Shown here: positions 15,375 through 24,625 of the stretch, in pieces
Layout of the letters: each line of letters begins with the position of its first letter
Numbering within the stretch: position 1 is the stretch's first letter
From: an uncultured Neglectibacter sp.
Lineage (GTDB): Bacteria > Bacillota > Clostridia > Oscillospirales > Acutalibacteraceae
NCBI GenBank assembly: GCA_904391645.1
Contig: CAJFMJ010000006.1
Location: 1-32,080, forward strand
Direction of reading: 5' to 3'
DNA: 32,080 bases
Notes under the pieces: model-generated
Databases searched by the model: none
What the model was told of the DNA's origin: nothing
What the model saw: the letters and a program-made list of their open reading frames with translations, nothing else
Position numbers and translations under genes: made by a program

Positions 15375-17111
15375 TTACCGCCCCAGGGTTTGGTGGAACT
15401 TTGTCAGGAGGCTGGCGGCCTGTCCCCGGGTGGCAGTGCTTTCCGGGTCAATGGTGCCGTTGCCGTGCCCTGTAAACAGCCCTTCCCCTACGGCCCAGCC
15501 CATGGCGTCCAGAGCCCACCCCTGGATCTTCCCCCTGTCTGGGTAAAGGCTCAAGTCCCCTCGGGCGCTCAGATCACGGCCTTTGTAGGAACTGTAATTG
15601 TACAGCATTTGGGCCAGCTCCTGCCGGGTGACACCCTGTTCCGGGCAAAACGTCCCATTGTTGTAGCCGGACACCACCCCGTTCTGGGCGGCCCAGGCAA
15701 TGGCCGAAGCTGCCCAATGGCCGATCACGTCTGGGAAGCAGCTCCCCTGTGTGGGGGTTGGCTGGCCTTCCAGGTTGTAAAGGATCTGGGCGGCTTGGGC
15801 CCGGGTCAGGGCGGTGTTGGGGGAGAACTGGTATTCCTCCATGCCGTCCATCAGGCCCAGCCGCACCGCCTCGCCCACACTGGGGTAAAACCACTGGTCT
15901 GCCCCCACATCGGTGAACAGCCGTCCATAGGGGGTGAGGGTGCAGGTGATGGCCACACTGTCTAAGTACCCCTCTCCAGAGGCCACGCATTTTGTGGTGA
16001 TCCCAGGGGTGAAGGGCTGGGTGTACAAGTTGCTGGAGGAGGTGGGCTGTGAGCCGTCTGTGGTGTAATAGATCTGTGTGCCTTGGGTGGGGGAGGTCAG
16101 GATGAGCCGCCCGCCTTCAAAGGTGAATTGGGGGGCAGAAGCCTGGGGCATCCCAGCCACAGTTTGGCAAACAGCTTGGGTGCGGGTGCCGAACTGGTCG
16201 ATTCCCACCACAGTGAACGTGGTGTCTTTGGTGATGGTGAGGGGCCCGGTGTACCGTTGGCTGCCCAGGTTGGGCAGGGAGCCGTCCGTGGTGTAGTACA
16301 GGGGCAGGTCTTCCGCCGAAGAGAAGGTGACCTGGACCCCGGCAGCATCCGCGGCCGAGGAGATAGAGGGAGCACGGTAGGCAGGCAGGTTGACCCCTTT
16401 GTTGGGGGCGCTGCTGTACACCTTCCCGTTTTCCGGGGTGATGCCCCGGCGGCGGAAGAGTTCTGACACGGTCACAAACTCATATCCCTGGGACTTCAGA
16501 GTGTCCATGGCCCGCAGCACCCCTTGGACACTGGTGGAATACAGGTCGTGGAGCAGTACGATGGCGCCGTCGTAGGCATCGGAAAGGATGTTGTTGTACA
16601 CGGTGTTGGCGTTGCGGTATTTCCAGTCCAGGGTATCCACACTCCAGGTGATGATAGGCGCCGGGACGGTGCTCTTCACCAGACCGCCGGTGGCCCCGCC
16701 AGGGGTGCGGACCATGTCGGTGTAGCTGCCCCCCATGTGTTGGAACAGCAGCTCTTCCACGCGGCTGACCTGGCTGCTGATGGTGGCGGCAGACTGGGTG
16801 TCAAAGGGCATGATATGGTTGTAGGTGTGGTTTGCCAGCTGGTGGCCCTCGTCCCGCATCCGGTCCAACAGGGATCCCTGGTTGGCGATGCCGCTGCTGC
16901 CGTTTACGCCGGTCATGAAGAAGGTGACTGCTGCGCCCCGTTCCTTGAGGCCGTCCAGAAGGGCGGGGGTGTTGTAAGAGGGGCCGTCGTCGAAGGTGAA
17001 CGCAAGGAGCTTGGGTTCGGCCGCCGCCCCTTCCATCCCGAAAAAGCCGGTGGAAACGGTGGTAAAAAGCAATGCCAGTGCTAGAACCAGTGCGTAACAT
17101 TTCCGCTTCAT
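15375..17111 (-). CDS. Secreted polysaccharide deacetylase (NodB/CE4) with CHB_HEX_C-type repeats and SLH domains
   Basis: MKRKCYALVLALALLFTT signal; LLAFTFDDGPSYNTPALLDGLKERGAAVTFFMTG, HQLANHTYNH (CE4 motifs); PLYYTTDGSLPN / IYYTTDGSQPTSSS repeats; SLH motifs MDGMEEYQFSPNTALTRAQAAQILYNL, VSGYNNGTFCPEQGVTRQELAQMLYNY. Confidence 0.94.
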   Translation of the reverse strand: MKRKCYALVLALALLFTTVSTGFFGMEGAAAEPKLLAFTFDDGPSYNTPALLDGLKERGAAVTFFMTGVNGSSGIANQGSLLDRMRDEGHQLANHTYNHIMPFDTQSAATISSQVSRVEELLFQHMGGSYTDMVRTPGGATGGLVKSTVPAPIITWSVDTLDWKYRNANTVYNNILSDAYDGAIVLLHDLYSTSVQGVLRAMDTLKSQGYEFVTVSELFRRRGITPENGKVYSSAPNKGVNLPAYRAPSISSAADAAGVQVTFSSAEDLPLYYTTDGSLPNLGSQRYTGPLTITKDTTFTVVGIDQFGTRTQAVCQTVAGMPQASAPQFTFEGGRLILTSPTQGTQIYYTTDGSQPTSSSNLYTQPFTPGITTKCVASGEGYLDSVAITCTLTPYGRLFTDVGADQWFYPSVGEAVRLGLMDGMEEYQFSPNTALTRAQAAQILYNLEGQPTPTQGSCFPDVIGHWAASAIAWAAQNGVVSGYNNGTFCPEQGVTRQELAQMLYNYSSYKGRDLSARGDLSLYPDRGKIQGWALDAMGWAVGEGLFTGHGNGTIDPESTATRGQAASLLTKFHQTLGR

Positions 17112-17379
17112 ACAAAACCCCTCCTTTTCTCTGATTTTATTGTACTTCCCTGTGGCGTCCCCGTCAATCGGGGAAGCTTTTTTCATTCTTAGAAGTTTTT
17201 TGAGGGCCTTCCCGGGGGAGATCCCTTTTAAAACACGGGAAAGGTGGAAGGGCAAAACGGGTTTTACCCTAGTGTGCCCCTCATCTGTAGTCCCATCCGA
17301 AGGAGGGCGGTGTTTTTTGTTTGAAAATTCCGGCACAGTGGCTGGCTAGCTGCTTTTTTGCAACCGCGTCGGATGGTAG

Positions 17380-18270
17380 TTACGAGAAGAGGTAGGGGAG
17401 GAAGGTGTACAGGTAATTGTAGACCGCCTCATAGGCATGGACCTGCCCCTCGGCCAGGTAAAAGTGCAGGTTGCCGGTATCGCCCTTTTCGCTGAAGGTA
17501 AATACCTCGGGGTGGCGCTTCATCTCTTCAATCTGGGGGACCAGCGATTCGCAGGCGGGGTCCTCAGTGCCAGTTGCCGAATAGATGTTGAAATCCAGTC
17601 CCGATTGGGCTGCAACTTCACACAGGTGCTCCACGGTTTTTTCGGCATACAGCGAGCCGCCCTTGATGCCAAATTCCCAGCAGTCCCCGCTCAGGGGGAC
17701 AAACGTCCGGAAGTAGGGGAGATGGGATAAGAACGTGAACCAAGTGGTGCAGCTTCCCATGGAGAAGCCGCCAATGCCCCGGTGGGCGCGGGCTGCCTGA
17801 AGGGCTTCCGGAGAAGTGCCGGCGGCGTAGCCGTTGTACTTCCCTTCCACGGCGGGCAAAAGCTCATTTGTCAATTCAGGCATGAAATCCCAGACTTTGT
17901 CCCGTTCTGCTTCCGCGTTGTAGGAGGTGCGGGCGATCTTTTCCTTGTAATAGGAGGGGAACACCGCAATGAAGGGCTTGGCCACACCGGCGTAGAAGCA
18001 GTAATCCAGCATATTTTTCACTTTGCAGCAGTCCAGCCAGGCGTCCGGGTTCCCGCCGCCGCCATGGATCACATACAGGATATTGTACTTTGTTTCTTTG
18101 TCTTCCGGGTTGTAGCCATAGGGCAGGTAAACATTTGCATATTTCTCCCGGGGCTCGCCCTGGGGGTTGGTGGTGGTGTAGGTGACCCGTTCGATGCTGC
18201 CGCGGAAATCCACGTCATGATACTCGTAGATCAGCCCCGGGCTGAGGGTGGCCTTCACAGTTTCGCTCAC
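17380..18270 (-). CDS. Alpha/beta hydrolase esterase (CE1-like, feruloyl/enterochelin esterase fold)
   Basis: YNILYVIHGGGGNPDAWL, GIGGFSMGSCTTWFTFLSHLPYF (GxSxG nucleophile). Confidence 0.85.
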   Translation of the reverse strand: MSETVKATLSPGLIYEYHDVDFRGSIERVTYTTTNPQGEPREKYANVYLPYGYNPEDKETKYNILYVIHGGGGNPDAWLDCCKVKNMLDYCFYAGVAKPFIAVFPSYYKEKIARTSYNAEAERDKVWDFMPELTNELLPAVEGKYNGYAAGTSPEALQAARAHRGIGGFSMGSCTTWFTFLSHLPYFRTFVPLSGDCWEFGIKGGSLYAEKTVEHLCEVAAQSGLDFNIYSATGTEDPACESLVPQIEEMKRHPEVFTFSEKGDTGNLHFYLAEGQVHAYEAVYNYLYTFLPYLFS

Positions 18271-18494
18271 TTTTCATTCCTCCGTTCGGTTCTATGTTGT
18301 TGAAATAAGTTGTGTTTCCAAAAGGATGTGATCAATTGGATGGTTCTATTTTACCAAAAAGTTGGTTGTACGACTATCATTTTTCTGATGCTATTTGTTT
18401 GCAATTGGTAGATATCAGAGAACCGTCCGTGGTTGGACGCATGGGGGCAGTTCGCCCTTCACAGCGAATGAGGTTTTTTAGCTGAATTTCTATT

Positions 18495-18530
18495 TGAAAA
18501 AGCCAGGGTGCATGGACCCTGGCTTTCACG
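18495..18530 (-). terminator. Intrinsic terminator downstream of amt
   Basis: Minus strand AAAGCCAGGGT ccatgc ACCCTGGCTTTTTC. Confidence 0.75.
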
Positions 18531-18570
18531 ATACAATGGTTTTCTTGTAGATGACGGGACAATTGTTGGT

Positions 18571-20292
18571 TTATTCCACATCCTGTAAGGCGTCGTACCC
18601 CTCTTCGCCAGTGCGGACTTTAACCACATTCTCCACATCGTAGACAAAGATCTTGCCATCCCCAATATGGCCCGTGTAAAGGACCCTCTTGGCGGTGTCG
18701 ATGACAGTGCGGACGGGCACCTTGCTCACCACAATATCCACCTGTACTTTTGGCAGCAGGGTGGCTTCCATCTGAACGCCCCGGTAATATTCCGGTTTCC
18801 CCTTCTGGAGGCCACAGCCAAGCACATGGCTCATGGTCATGCCGGTAATGCCAATGTCCATCATGGCCTGCTTCAAAGCCTCAAACCGGGATTCTTTGCA
18901 GAGAATCTCAACCTTTGTAAACTTCGGCCGTTCGTCAGAGAAGGTGGGCATCTTCTGCACAGGAATCGCTTCAGCAGCGGGCACATCGCCGGTGACCTGC
19001 ACGGGAACGGGCACAGCGCTCTCTTCCAGAGAAGCGGTGTCGGGCTGCATACCAAAACCGGCATAAGCAGTCAGCAGACCATGTTCGGACACGTCCAGAC
19101 CCATCAGTTCATCCTCCGGGTCTGCCCGCAGGCCGATGGTGTGCTTGATGGCCTGGAATACGATGGTGATAACCACCGCCACATACAAGGCCACAGAGAA
19201 CACGCCCAAAGCCTGAATGCCCAACAGGCCCAGGCCACCGCCGTAGAACAGGCCAGGGACCGTGGAAGAACCTGTGGCAAAGAGGCCAGTCAGCAGGGTG
19301 CCCAAAGCACCGCACACGCAGTGGACGGAGATAGCTCCTACCGGGTCGTCAATCTTGGCAACCTTGTCAAAGAACTCGATAGCCAGTACCATCACGATAC
19401 CGCAGATAGAACCGATGAAAAAGGCGCCAACAGGGCTCACAGCGTCGCACCCGGCGGTGATGCCCACCAGGCCTGCCAAGGCTGCATTGTAGGTCATGGA
19501 AACATCGGGCTTTTTGTAACGGATCCAAGTGAAGATAAGGGTGGCACAGCAGGCCATGGCGGCTGCCAAGTTGGTGTTGAAGAACACCAGGCCTGCCCGC
19601 TCCATCAGCTCGTCGGTGTCCATTCCAACGGTGGAGGCTCCGTTAAATCCAAACCAGCAGAACCACAGGATGAACACGCCAAGAGCAGCGGCAGTCAGGT
19701 TGTGGCCCAGAATTGCCCGGGGTTTGCCATCCTTGCCGTATTTTCCAATGCGGGGCCCCAAGATCTTGGCACCAATGAGAGCGCAGATACCACCTACCAT
19801 GTGCACCGCCGTGGAACCAGCAAAATCGTGGAAGCCCAGCTGGGCAAGCCAGCCGCCGCCCCAGATCCAGTGGCCGGAAACAGGATAGATGATGAGGGAG
19901 ATGGCAGCGGAGTAAATGCAGTAGGAAGCAAACTTTGTCCGTTCTGCCATAGCTCCGGAAACAATGGTGGCAGATGTGGCACAGAACACGGTCTGGAAGA
20001 TGGCGTAAGCCCACAGGGGAACGCCTGCCGGGAGGATGTGGCTGTAATCCCCCATGATGAGGGGATCGAGGGTTCCAAACAGGGCCGTACCGCTGCCAAA
20101 CATGATGCCAAACCCTACCAGCCAGAAACAAGGTGTGCCGATACAGAAGTCCATCAGGTTTTTCATCAGGATGTTGCCGGTGTTTTTCGCCCGGGTGAAA
20201 CCTGCTTCGCAGAGGGAGAACCCGGCCTGCATAAAGAACACGAGAACTGCACCAAACAGTACCCAAATCGTGTTGACCGCACTGAACGTCAT
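18571..20292 (-). CDS. amt: Ammonium transporter (Amt) with C-terminal fused P-II (GlnB/GlnK) domain
   Basis: Amt motifs GFSLCEAGFTRAKNTGNILMKNLMDFCIG, FAGSTAVHMVGGICALIGAKILGPR, FWFGFNG; after a linker, FTKVEILCKESRFEALKQAMMDIGITGMTMSHVLGCGLQKG...YYRGVQ...TGHIGDGKIFVYDVENVVKVRTGEEG is a PII domain. Confidence 0.96.
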   Translation of the reverse strand: MTFSAVNTIWVLFGAVLVFFMQAGFSLCEAGFTRAKNTGNILMKNLMDFCIGTPCFWLVGFGIMFGSGTALFGTLDPLIMGDYSHILPAGVPLWAYAIFQTVFCATSATIVSGAMAERTKFASYCIYSAAISLIIYPVSGHWIWGGGWLAQLGFHDFAGSTAVHMVGGICALIGAKILGPRIGKYGKDGKPRAILGHNLTAAALGVFILWFCWFGFNGASTVGMDTDELMERAGLVFFNTNLAAAMACCATLIFTWIRYKKPDVSMTYNAALAGLVGITAGCDAVSPVGAFFIGSICGIVMVLAIEFFDKVAKIDDPVGAISVHCVCGALGTLLTGLFATGSSTVPGLFYGGGLGLLGIQALGVFSVALYVAVVITIVFQAIKHTIGLRADPEDELMGLDVSEHGLLTAYAGFGMQPDTASLEESAVPVPVQVTGDVPAAEAIPVQKMPTFSDERPKFTKVEILCKESRFEALKQAMMDIGITGMTMSHVLGCGLQKGKPEYYRGVQMEATLLPKVQVDIVVSKVPVRTVIDTAKRVLYTGHIGDGKIFVYDVENVVKVRTGEEGYDALQDVE

Positions 20293-20363
20293 ACAAACCA
20301 ACTCTTTTCTTTGAGATTGCTCTATGTAAAGCGGTAGGACCGCGGTTTTTCCCTGCATAATAG

Positions 20364-20400
20364 AATGGCGCCCGGGGGAATTTTCCACCCGGGCGCCATT
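20364..20400 (-). ncRNA. Second stable hairpin in the amt 5' leader (13-bp perfect stem, no U-tract)
   Basis: AATGGCGCCCGGG ggaattttcca CCCGGGCGCCATT. Confidence 0.7.
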
Positions 20401-20404
20401 GCCC

Positions 20405-20438
20405 AAAAAAGCGCTTCCGAGGGCATCCTCGAAAGCGC
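20405..20438 (-). terminator. Leader terminator of amt
   Basis: Minus strand GCGCTTTCGAGG-atgc-CCTCGGAAGCGC followed by T6, about 20 nt after the inferred TSS. Confidence 0.85.
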
Positions 20439-20447
20439 CGTTGCTTT
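20432..20447 (-). promoter_or_regulatory. Hexaloop antiterminator-type hairpin AAAGC-AACGGC-GCTTT (amt leader)
   Basis: 5-bp stem, hexaloop AACGGC; 3' arm overlaps the 5' arm of the leader terminator. Confidence 0.75.
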
Positions 20448-20461
20448 TCTCAATGTGTTGC

Positions 20462-20490
20462 ATTATACGCCTTAAAGGGAAAAGTGTCAA
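20462..20490 (-). promoter_or_regulatory. amt promoter TTGACA-17-TATAAT
   Basis: Consensus -35 (20485-20490) and -10 (20462-20467) on the minus strand. Confidence 0.85.
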
Positions 20491-20716
20491 GATGATTTTG
20501 CAAGAAAATGAATAGTCAAATTCATATTTGGCGGGTTATACGCAAGCTTTGGCTAATTTAAAATAGATTTTGGGGATAATATGAAACATTGAAATCTGCG
20601 ACATTCAAAATTGCTTTAGTGCATTTTTTGCTGTGGCGTATTGTTTGGTAAGGGGTTTGGCTTTCCGGGGTGGAACCGTTGCCCTGGGTTTTGACCCTGG
20701 GTGCAAAAAGCATTTG

Positions 20717-20754
20717 CGGCGCTGCCGGGGGAGGAAACCCAGGACAGCGCCGCG
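20717..20754 (-). terminator. Intrinsic terminator-like hairpin at the end of the glutamate synthase operon
   Basis: GCGGCGCTG ... CAGCGCCGC; weak U-tract. Confidence 0.55.
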
Positions 20755-20769
20755 AAGTTGGTTTGCTGT

Positions 20770-21423
20770 TTAATTGTTGACGTACAGCTGCTTGTAGGGG
20801 CTTTGCGAGTTGGGGGAGAGCAGGAAATAGTCCGACTGAAGCAGGGCGTTTGCATCCCCGCCAAAGTGGGCGCAGTATGCTTCCACTAAGGGACGGATGG
20901 TTTCTTTGTCCTCGGCTTGAGCCTTTCGAGCCATCACCTGGGCGGGCAGGTCTGGGGGCAGGTGGGCGGTGCGCAGGAAGATCTTTCCCCCGTGCATTCC
21001 TGTGCCGCAGAAGTTCCCCACAGGGCACACGTCCTCATAGCCGATGCCCAGCACCAGGATGAGGCCCCCGGCTTGGTATTCCCCCAAAAAGCTGCCGCAC
21101 CGGCCGCCAATGACGATTTGGGGCACTTTCTCCTGGTATTCCTTCATGTGGATGCCGCAGCGGTAGCCCGCGTCCTTTTCAATGAAGATGGCGCCGCCCC
21201 GCATGGCATAGCCGGTGGCGTCCCCGCAGCAGCCGTGGACGATGATCTTCCCATCGTTCATGGTGTCGCCGGTGGCATCCTGGGCGTTGCAGAATACCTG
21301 GATCTCAGCCCCGTCCAGGTAGGCCCCCAGGGCGTTGCCGGGCACTTGGTGGAGTTCAATAGTACCCTGGCTGGCTCCCGCGGCGATGTACCGCTGGCCC
21401 AGGGCATAGGTGGTTTGCATCAT
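20770..21423 (-). CDS. gltB3: Glutamate synthase alpha-subunit C-terminal (GXGXG/GltB3) domain protein
   Basis: GNALGAYLDGAEIQVFCNAQDATGDTMNDGKIIVHGCCGDATGYAMRGGAIFIEKDAGYRCGIHMKEY is the GXGXG beta-helix. Confidence 0.92.
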   Translation of the reverse strand: MMQTTYALGQRYIAAGASQGTIELHQVPGNALGAYLDGAEIQVFCNAQDATGDTMNDGKIIVHGCCGDATGYAMRGGAIFIEKDAGYRCGIHMKEYQEKVPQIVIGGRCGSFLGEYQAGGLILVLGIGYEDVCPVGNFCGTGMHGGKIFLRTAHLPPDLPAQVMARKAQAEDKETIRPLVEAYCAHFGGDANALLQSDYFLLSPNSQSPYKQLYVNN

Positions 21424-21435
21424 GATACCCTCCCT

Positions 21436-22662
21436 TTAGTTTCCGAACATTTCCCGGCGTTTCTCCCGAGAAAAGGCGGCAAATTGGGGCCGCTGGCAAA
21501 GCAGGTCAAAATCAACGGTGGAAAGAGGGGTGCGTTCCCGGATCAGGGCCGTGTAGATCCCGGCGTTTTCCAAACAATCCCCCAGGAAGATAAAGCCCTT
21601 TAACAGGCCGTCCTCTACAAAAAAGACCTGATAGTGCTTTTCGTCCTCCGATATCAGTTTCTCTCCACGGTAACTTCCTGTGGTGATGAGGTGCAGGCCG
21701 AACAGCCCCATGGCGTTCATGGGGAGGGCCTGGCTAAAATGGCTGGGCGACCCGGCCATATTCTTCCCCGCACACTCCCCTTGCAGGTAGGCGTTGGGAA
21801 GCAGCGCCAGCACCTTGTGCTCGCCTGTGGTCATGTCCAGGCTCTCGCAACAGTCCCCAGCTGCGTATACATCGGGCAGGGAGGTGAGTCCGGTGTCATC
21901 CGTCATGATGCCCCGGCCCACTTCGCCCCCGGCCTTTTGCACCAGGGAAACAGAGGGGCGTACACCCACGGCCACCACCAGAATATCAAAATCGACCTTG
22001 CCGCCGCTTTGGAGAAACGCCCGGTTCCTCTCAAAGCGCACCGCGGTGTCCCCCAGGTGGAAGCGCAGCCCTTGAGCTTCCAAATGGGCCTGCACCCGTT
22101 GGGCGGCTGTTTCATCTAAGATGCTGGGAAGCACCTGGGAGGCCAGGTCGGCCACCTCCACGGAGCCCACCCGCCGGGCGATGCCCTCGGCACATTTCAA
22201 GCCGATGAGCCCGGCGCCCAGGATGAATACACGGCTTTTCGGGGTCAGGGCGGATTCCAGAGCTTGGGCGTCATCCAAGGAGAGGAAGGTGAACTTGTGC
22301 TCCACAGTGTCCAGGCCCTCGATCTGGGGGACAAAGGGCACAGAGCCTGTGGCCACCAGAAGTTTATCGTAAGGCAGCGTCTCACCGGTGTCCAGCACCA
22401 CCTGGCGTTCTTGGGGGCGGATCTCTGTGGCCTTTACACCCAAGTGTGCTTCCACGGCCATGTCCCGATAAAAGCTGGTGGGACGGTACGTCATGTGCTG
22501 CAAATCGGTCTTGTTCTCCAACAGGTAAGAGATGAGAGGCCGGGAATAGGTGTGGAACCGCTCCTGGGAGAGAAGGGTGATTTTCCCCTCTTTGTCCACC
22601 GAGCGGATGCCCTCCACGCAGCCAATGGCCGCCGCAGAGTTGCCAATGATGACATAGTCCAT
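21436..22662 (-). CDS. FAD-dependent NAD(P)-disulfide-type oxidoreductase
   Basis: MDYVIIGNSAAAIGCVEGIRSVDKEGKITLLSQE; LLVATGSVP; SRVFILGAGLIGLKCAEGIARR; TSLPDVYAAGDCCE. Confidence 0.92.
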   Translation of the reverse strand: MDYVIIGNSAAAIGCVEGIRSVDKEGKITLLSQERFHTYSRPLISYLLENKTDLQHMTYRPTSFYRDMAVEAHLGVKATEIRPQERQVVLDTGETLPYDKLLVATGSVPFVPQIEGLDTVEHKFTFLSLDDAQALESALTPKSRVFILGAGLIGLKCAEGIARRVGSVEVADLASQVLPSILDETAAQRVQAHLEAQGLRFHLGDTAVRFERNRAFLQSGGKVDFDILVVAVGVRPSVSLVQKAGGEVGRGIMTDDTGLTSLPDVYAAGDCCESLDMTTGEHKVLALLPNAYLQGECAGKNMAGSPSHFSQALPMNAMGLFGLHLITTGSYRGEKLISEDEKHYQVFFVEDGLLKGFIFLGDCLENAGIYTALIRERTPLSTVDFDLLCQRPQFAAFSREKRREMFGN

Positions 22663-23103
22663 TTATTCCCCCTCCTTTTCCTCAAAGACAATCGCCCGGT
22701 TGGGGCAGCCTGCCACGCAGGCGGGCTCCCCGGAGATGCTGTCCAGGCAGAGCTGGCACTTCTCCATGGGGCCCTCTTCGCTGGGACGCAGGGCTCCATA
22801 GGGGCAAACCAATACGCAGGTGTAGCAGCCCACGCATTTATCCTTGTCGATGCACACCACCCCGTCCCGTTTGGAGATGGCTCCGGCGATGCAGCTTTTC
22901 AGGCACAGGGCATCGTCACAATGGCGGCAGGATACGGCAAAGTGCACATCGTTTTCCCCGTCTTCCACGTGGATGCGGGGCCGAATATCTTGGCCCTTCA
23001 AGGCCTTTACCATGTTGTCCGAGCCAGAGTTGGCAAAGGCGCAGTTGTATTCACAGAGATGGCACCCAAGGCACCATTCTTCCCGCACATAAACTCGTTT
23101 CAT
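22663..23103 (-). CDS. 4Fe-4S dicluster ferredoxin (HycB/DMSO-reductase-B-like)
   Basis: Repeated Cys motifs CLGCHLCEYNC, CRHCDDALCLKSC, CVGCYTCVLVCPYGA, CQLC...CVAGCP. Confidence 0.93.
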   Translation of the reverse strand: MKRVYVREEWCLGCHLCEYNCAFANSGSDNMVKALKGQDIRPRIHVEDGENDVHFAVSCRHCDDALCLKSCIAGAISKRDGVVCIDKDKCVGCYTCVLVCPYGALRPSEEGPMEKCQLCLDSISGEPACVAGCPNRAIVFEEKEGE

Positions 23104-23115
23104 AGCGCTCCCTCC

Positions 23116-24621
23116 TTATTCCCCGGCGTGGCGGACACCCAAAATCCGCAGTTCGGTTTCGGTGAGGCCAATACCCCGGAGCATCAGCCGGTTGCCGCGA
23201 AGGGCTTCGATGGAGTTGATGCCCATGCCGCCCATCATCTCTTTCATTTCGTGGGTCCAGGCATTGACCAGGTTCACCAGGTGCTGGGTCCCCATTTCCG
23301 GATTGAGGCGCTTGACCAGCTCGGGCCGTTGGGTGGCGATGCCCCAGTTGCATTTCCCAGAGTGGCAGCTGCGGCACAGGTGGCAGCCCAAGGCCAACAA
23401 GGCCGCTGTGCCAATATATACCGCGTCGGCCCCCAGCATGATGGCCTTTAGGGCGTCGGCACTGGAGCGGATGGAACCGCCCACCACCAACGATACGTTT
23501 TCCCGGATGCCCTCATCCCGCAACCGCTGGTCCACAGCGGCCAAAGCCAACTCGATGGGGATGCCCACGTTGTCCCGGATGCGGGTGGGCGCAGCGCCGG
23601 TGCCGCCCCGGAAGCCGTCGATGGCGATGATGTCCGCGCCGCTGCGGGCAATGCCCGAGGCGATGGCGGCCACGTTGTGCACGGCGGCGATCTTCACGAT
23701 CACGGGCTTTTCAAAGTGGGTGGCCTCCTTCAGGGAGAACACCAGCTGGCGAAGGTCTTCAATGGAGTAGATATCGTGGTGGGGAGCAGGGGAGATGGCG
23801 TCGGTGCCTTCCGGGATCATCCTGGTGCGGGACACATCCCCCACGATCTTGGCCCCGGGCAGGTGACCGCCAATGCCGGGCTTTGCGCCCTGGCCCATCT
23901 TGATCTCAATGGCTGCTCCGGCGTTCAGGTAGTCCTTGTGGACGCCAAACCGGCCGGAGGCCACCTGGACAATGGTGTTTTTTCCGTACTGGTAGAAGTC
24001 CTGGTGCAGGCCGCCTTCGCCGGTGTTGTAATAGATGCCCAGCTGGGACGCTGCCCTGGCCAGGCTTTCATGGGCATTGTAGCTGATGGAGCCGTAGCTC
24101 ATGGCGGAGAACATAATGGGGGTGGAAAGCTCCAACTGGGGCGGCAAACTGGGCACGATGTTCCCTTGGGCGTCCCGGTGGATCTGGGTGGGCTTGCAGC
24201 CCAAAAATGTCTTGGTTTCCATGGGCTCCCGTAAGGGGTCGATGGAGGGGTTGGTCACCTGGGAGGCGTTGATGAGCAGCTTATCCCAGTATACAGGATA
24301 CTCTTTGGGGTTTCCCATAGAGGACAGCAGAACACCGCCGCTCTCTGCCTGCCGGTATACCTCTTGGATCGCCTGTCCCGACCAGTTGCTGTTTTCCCGG
24401 AAGGTGTGGTCTGTCTTGACGATCTTCAGGGCGCGGGTGGGGCACAGGGTGACACACCGATGGCAGTTGACACATTTGCTTTCATCTGCCAGCATCTTTT
24501 TTAAATCGGGGTCATAGTGGTGTACCTCGTTGGCGCACTGACGCTCGCACACCCGGCAGGCGATGCACCGGTCTGTGTTGCGGATGACTTCGTATTCGGG
24601 ATAGATCCTAGTGACTGCCAT
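23116..24621 (-). CDS. gltB2: Archaeal-type glutamate synthase FMN-binding subunit with N-terminal 4Fe-4S domain
   Basis: CIACRVCERQCAN / CVNCHRCVTLCPTRAL; GQGAKPGIGGHLPGAKI, AIDGFRGGTGAAPTRIRDNVGIPIELALAAV, GADAVYIGTAALLALGCHLCRSCHSGKCNWGIATQ. Confidence 0.95.
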   Translation of the reverse strand: MAVTRIYPEYEVIRNTDRCIACRVCERQCANEVHHYDPDLKKMLADESKCVNCHRCVTLCPTRALKIVKTDHTFRENSNWSGQAIQEVYRQAESGGVLLSSMGNPKEYPVYWDKLLINASQVTNPSIDPLREPMETKTFLGCKPTQIHRDAQGNIVPSLPPQLELSTPIMFSAMSYGSISYNAHESLARAASQLGIYYNTGEGGLHQDFYQYGKNTIVQVASGRFGVHKDYLNAGAAIEIKMGQGAKPGIGGHLPGAKIVGDVSRTRMIPEGTDAISPAPHHDIYSIEDLRQLVFSLKEATHFEKPVIVKIAAVHNVAAIASGIARSGADIIAIDGFRGGTGAAPTRIRDNVGIPIELALAAVDQRLRDEGIRENVSLVVGGSIRSSADALKAIMLGADAVYIGTAALLALGCHLCRSCHSGKCNWGIATQRPELVKRLNPEMGTQHLVNLVNAWTHEMKEMMGGMGINSIEALRGNRLMLRGIGLTETELRILGVRHAGE

Positions 24622-24625
24622 GCCC

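Noticed and set aside
18667-20337. 556-aa plus-strand ORF antisense to amt
   Set aside because: Shadow ORF caused by GC-rich codon bias; low-complexity His/Gly-rich translation with no domain; the opposite strand is a clear Amt-PII.
20682-20702. CCCTGGG...CCCTGGG near the end of the gltB operon
   Set aside because: Direct rather than inverted repeat; not a hairpin or terminator.
22264-23451. 395-aa plus-strand ORF across ferredoxin/oxidoreductase genes
   Set aside because: Antisense to three well-supported operon genes; spans their boundaries without recognisable domains.
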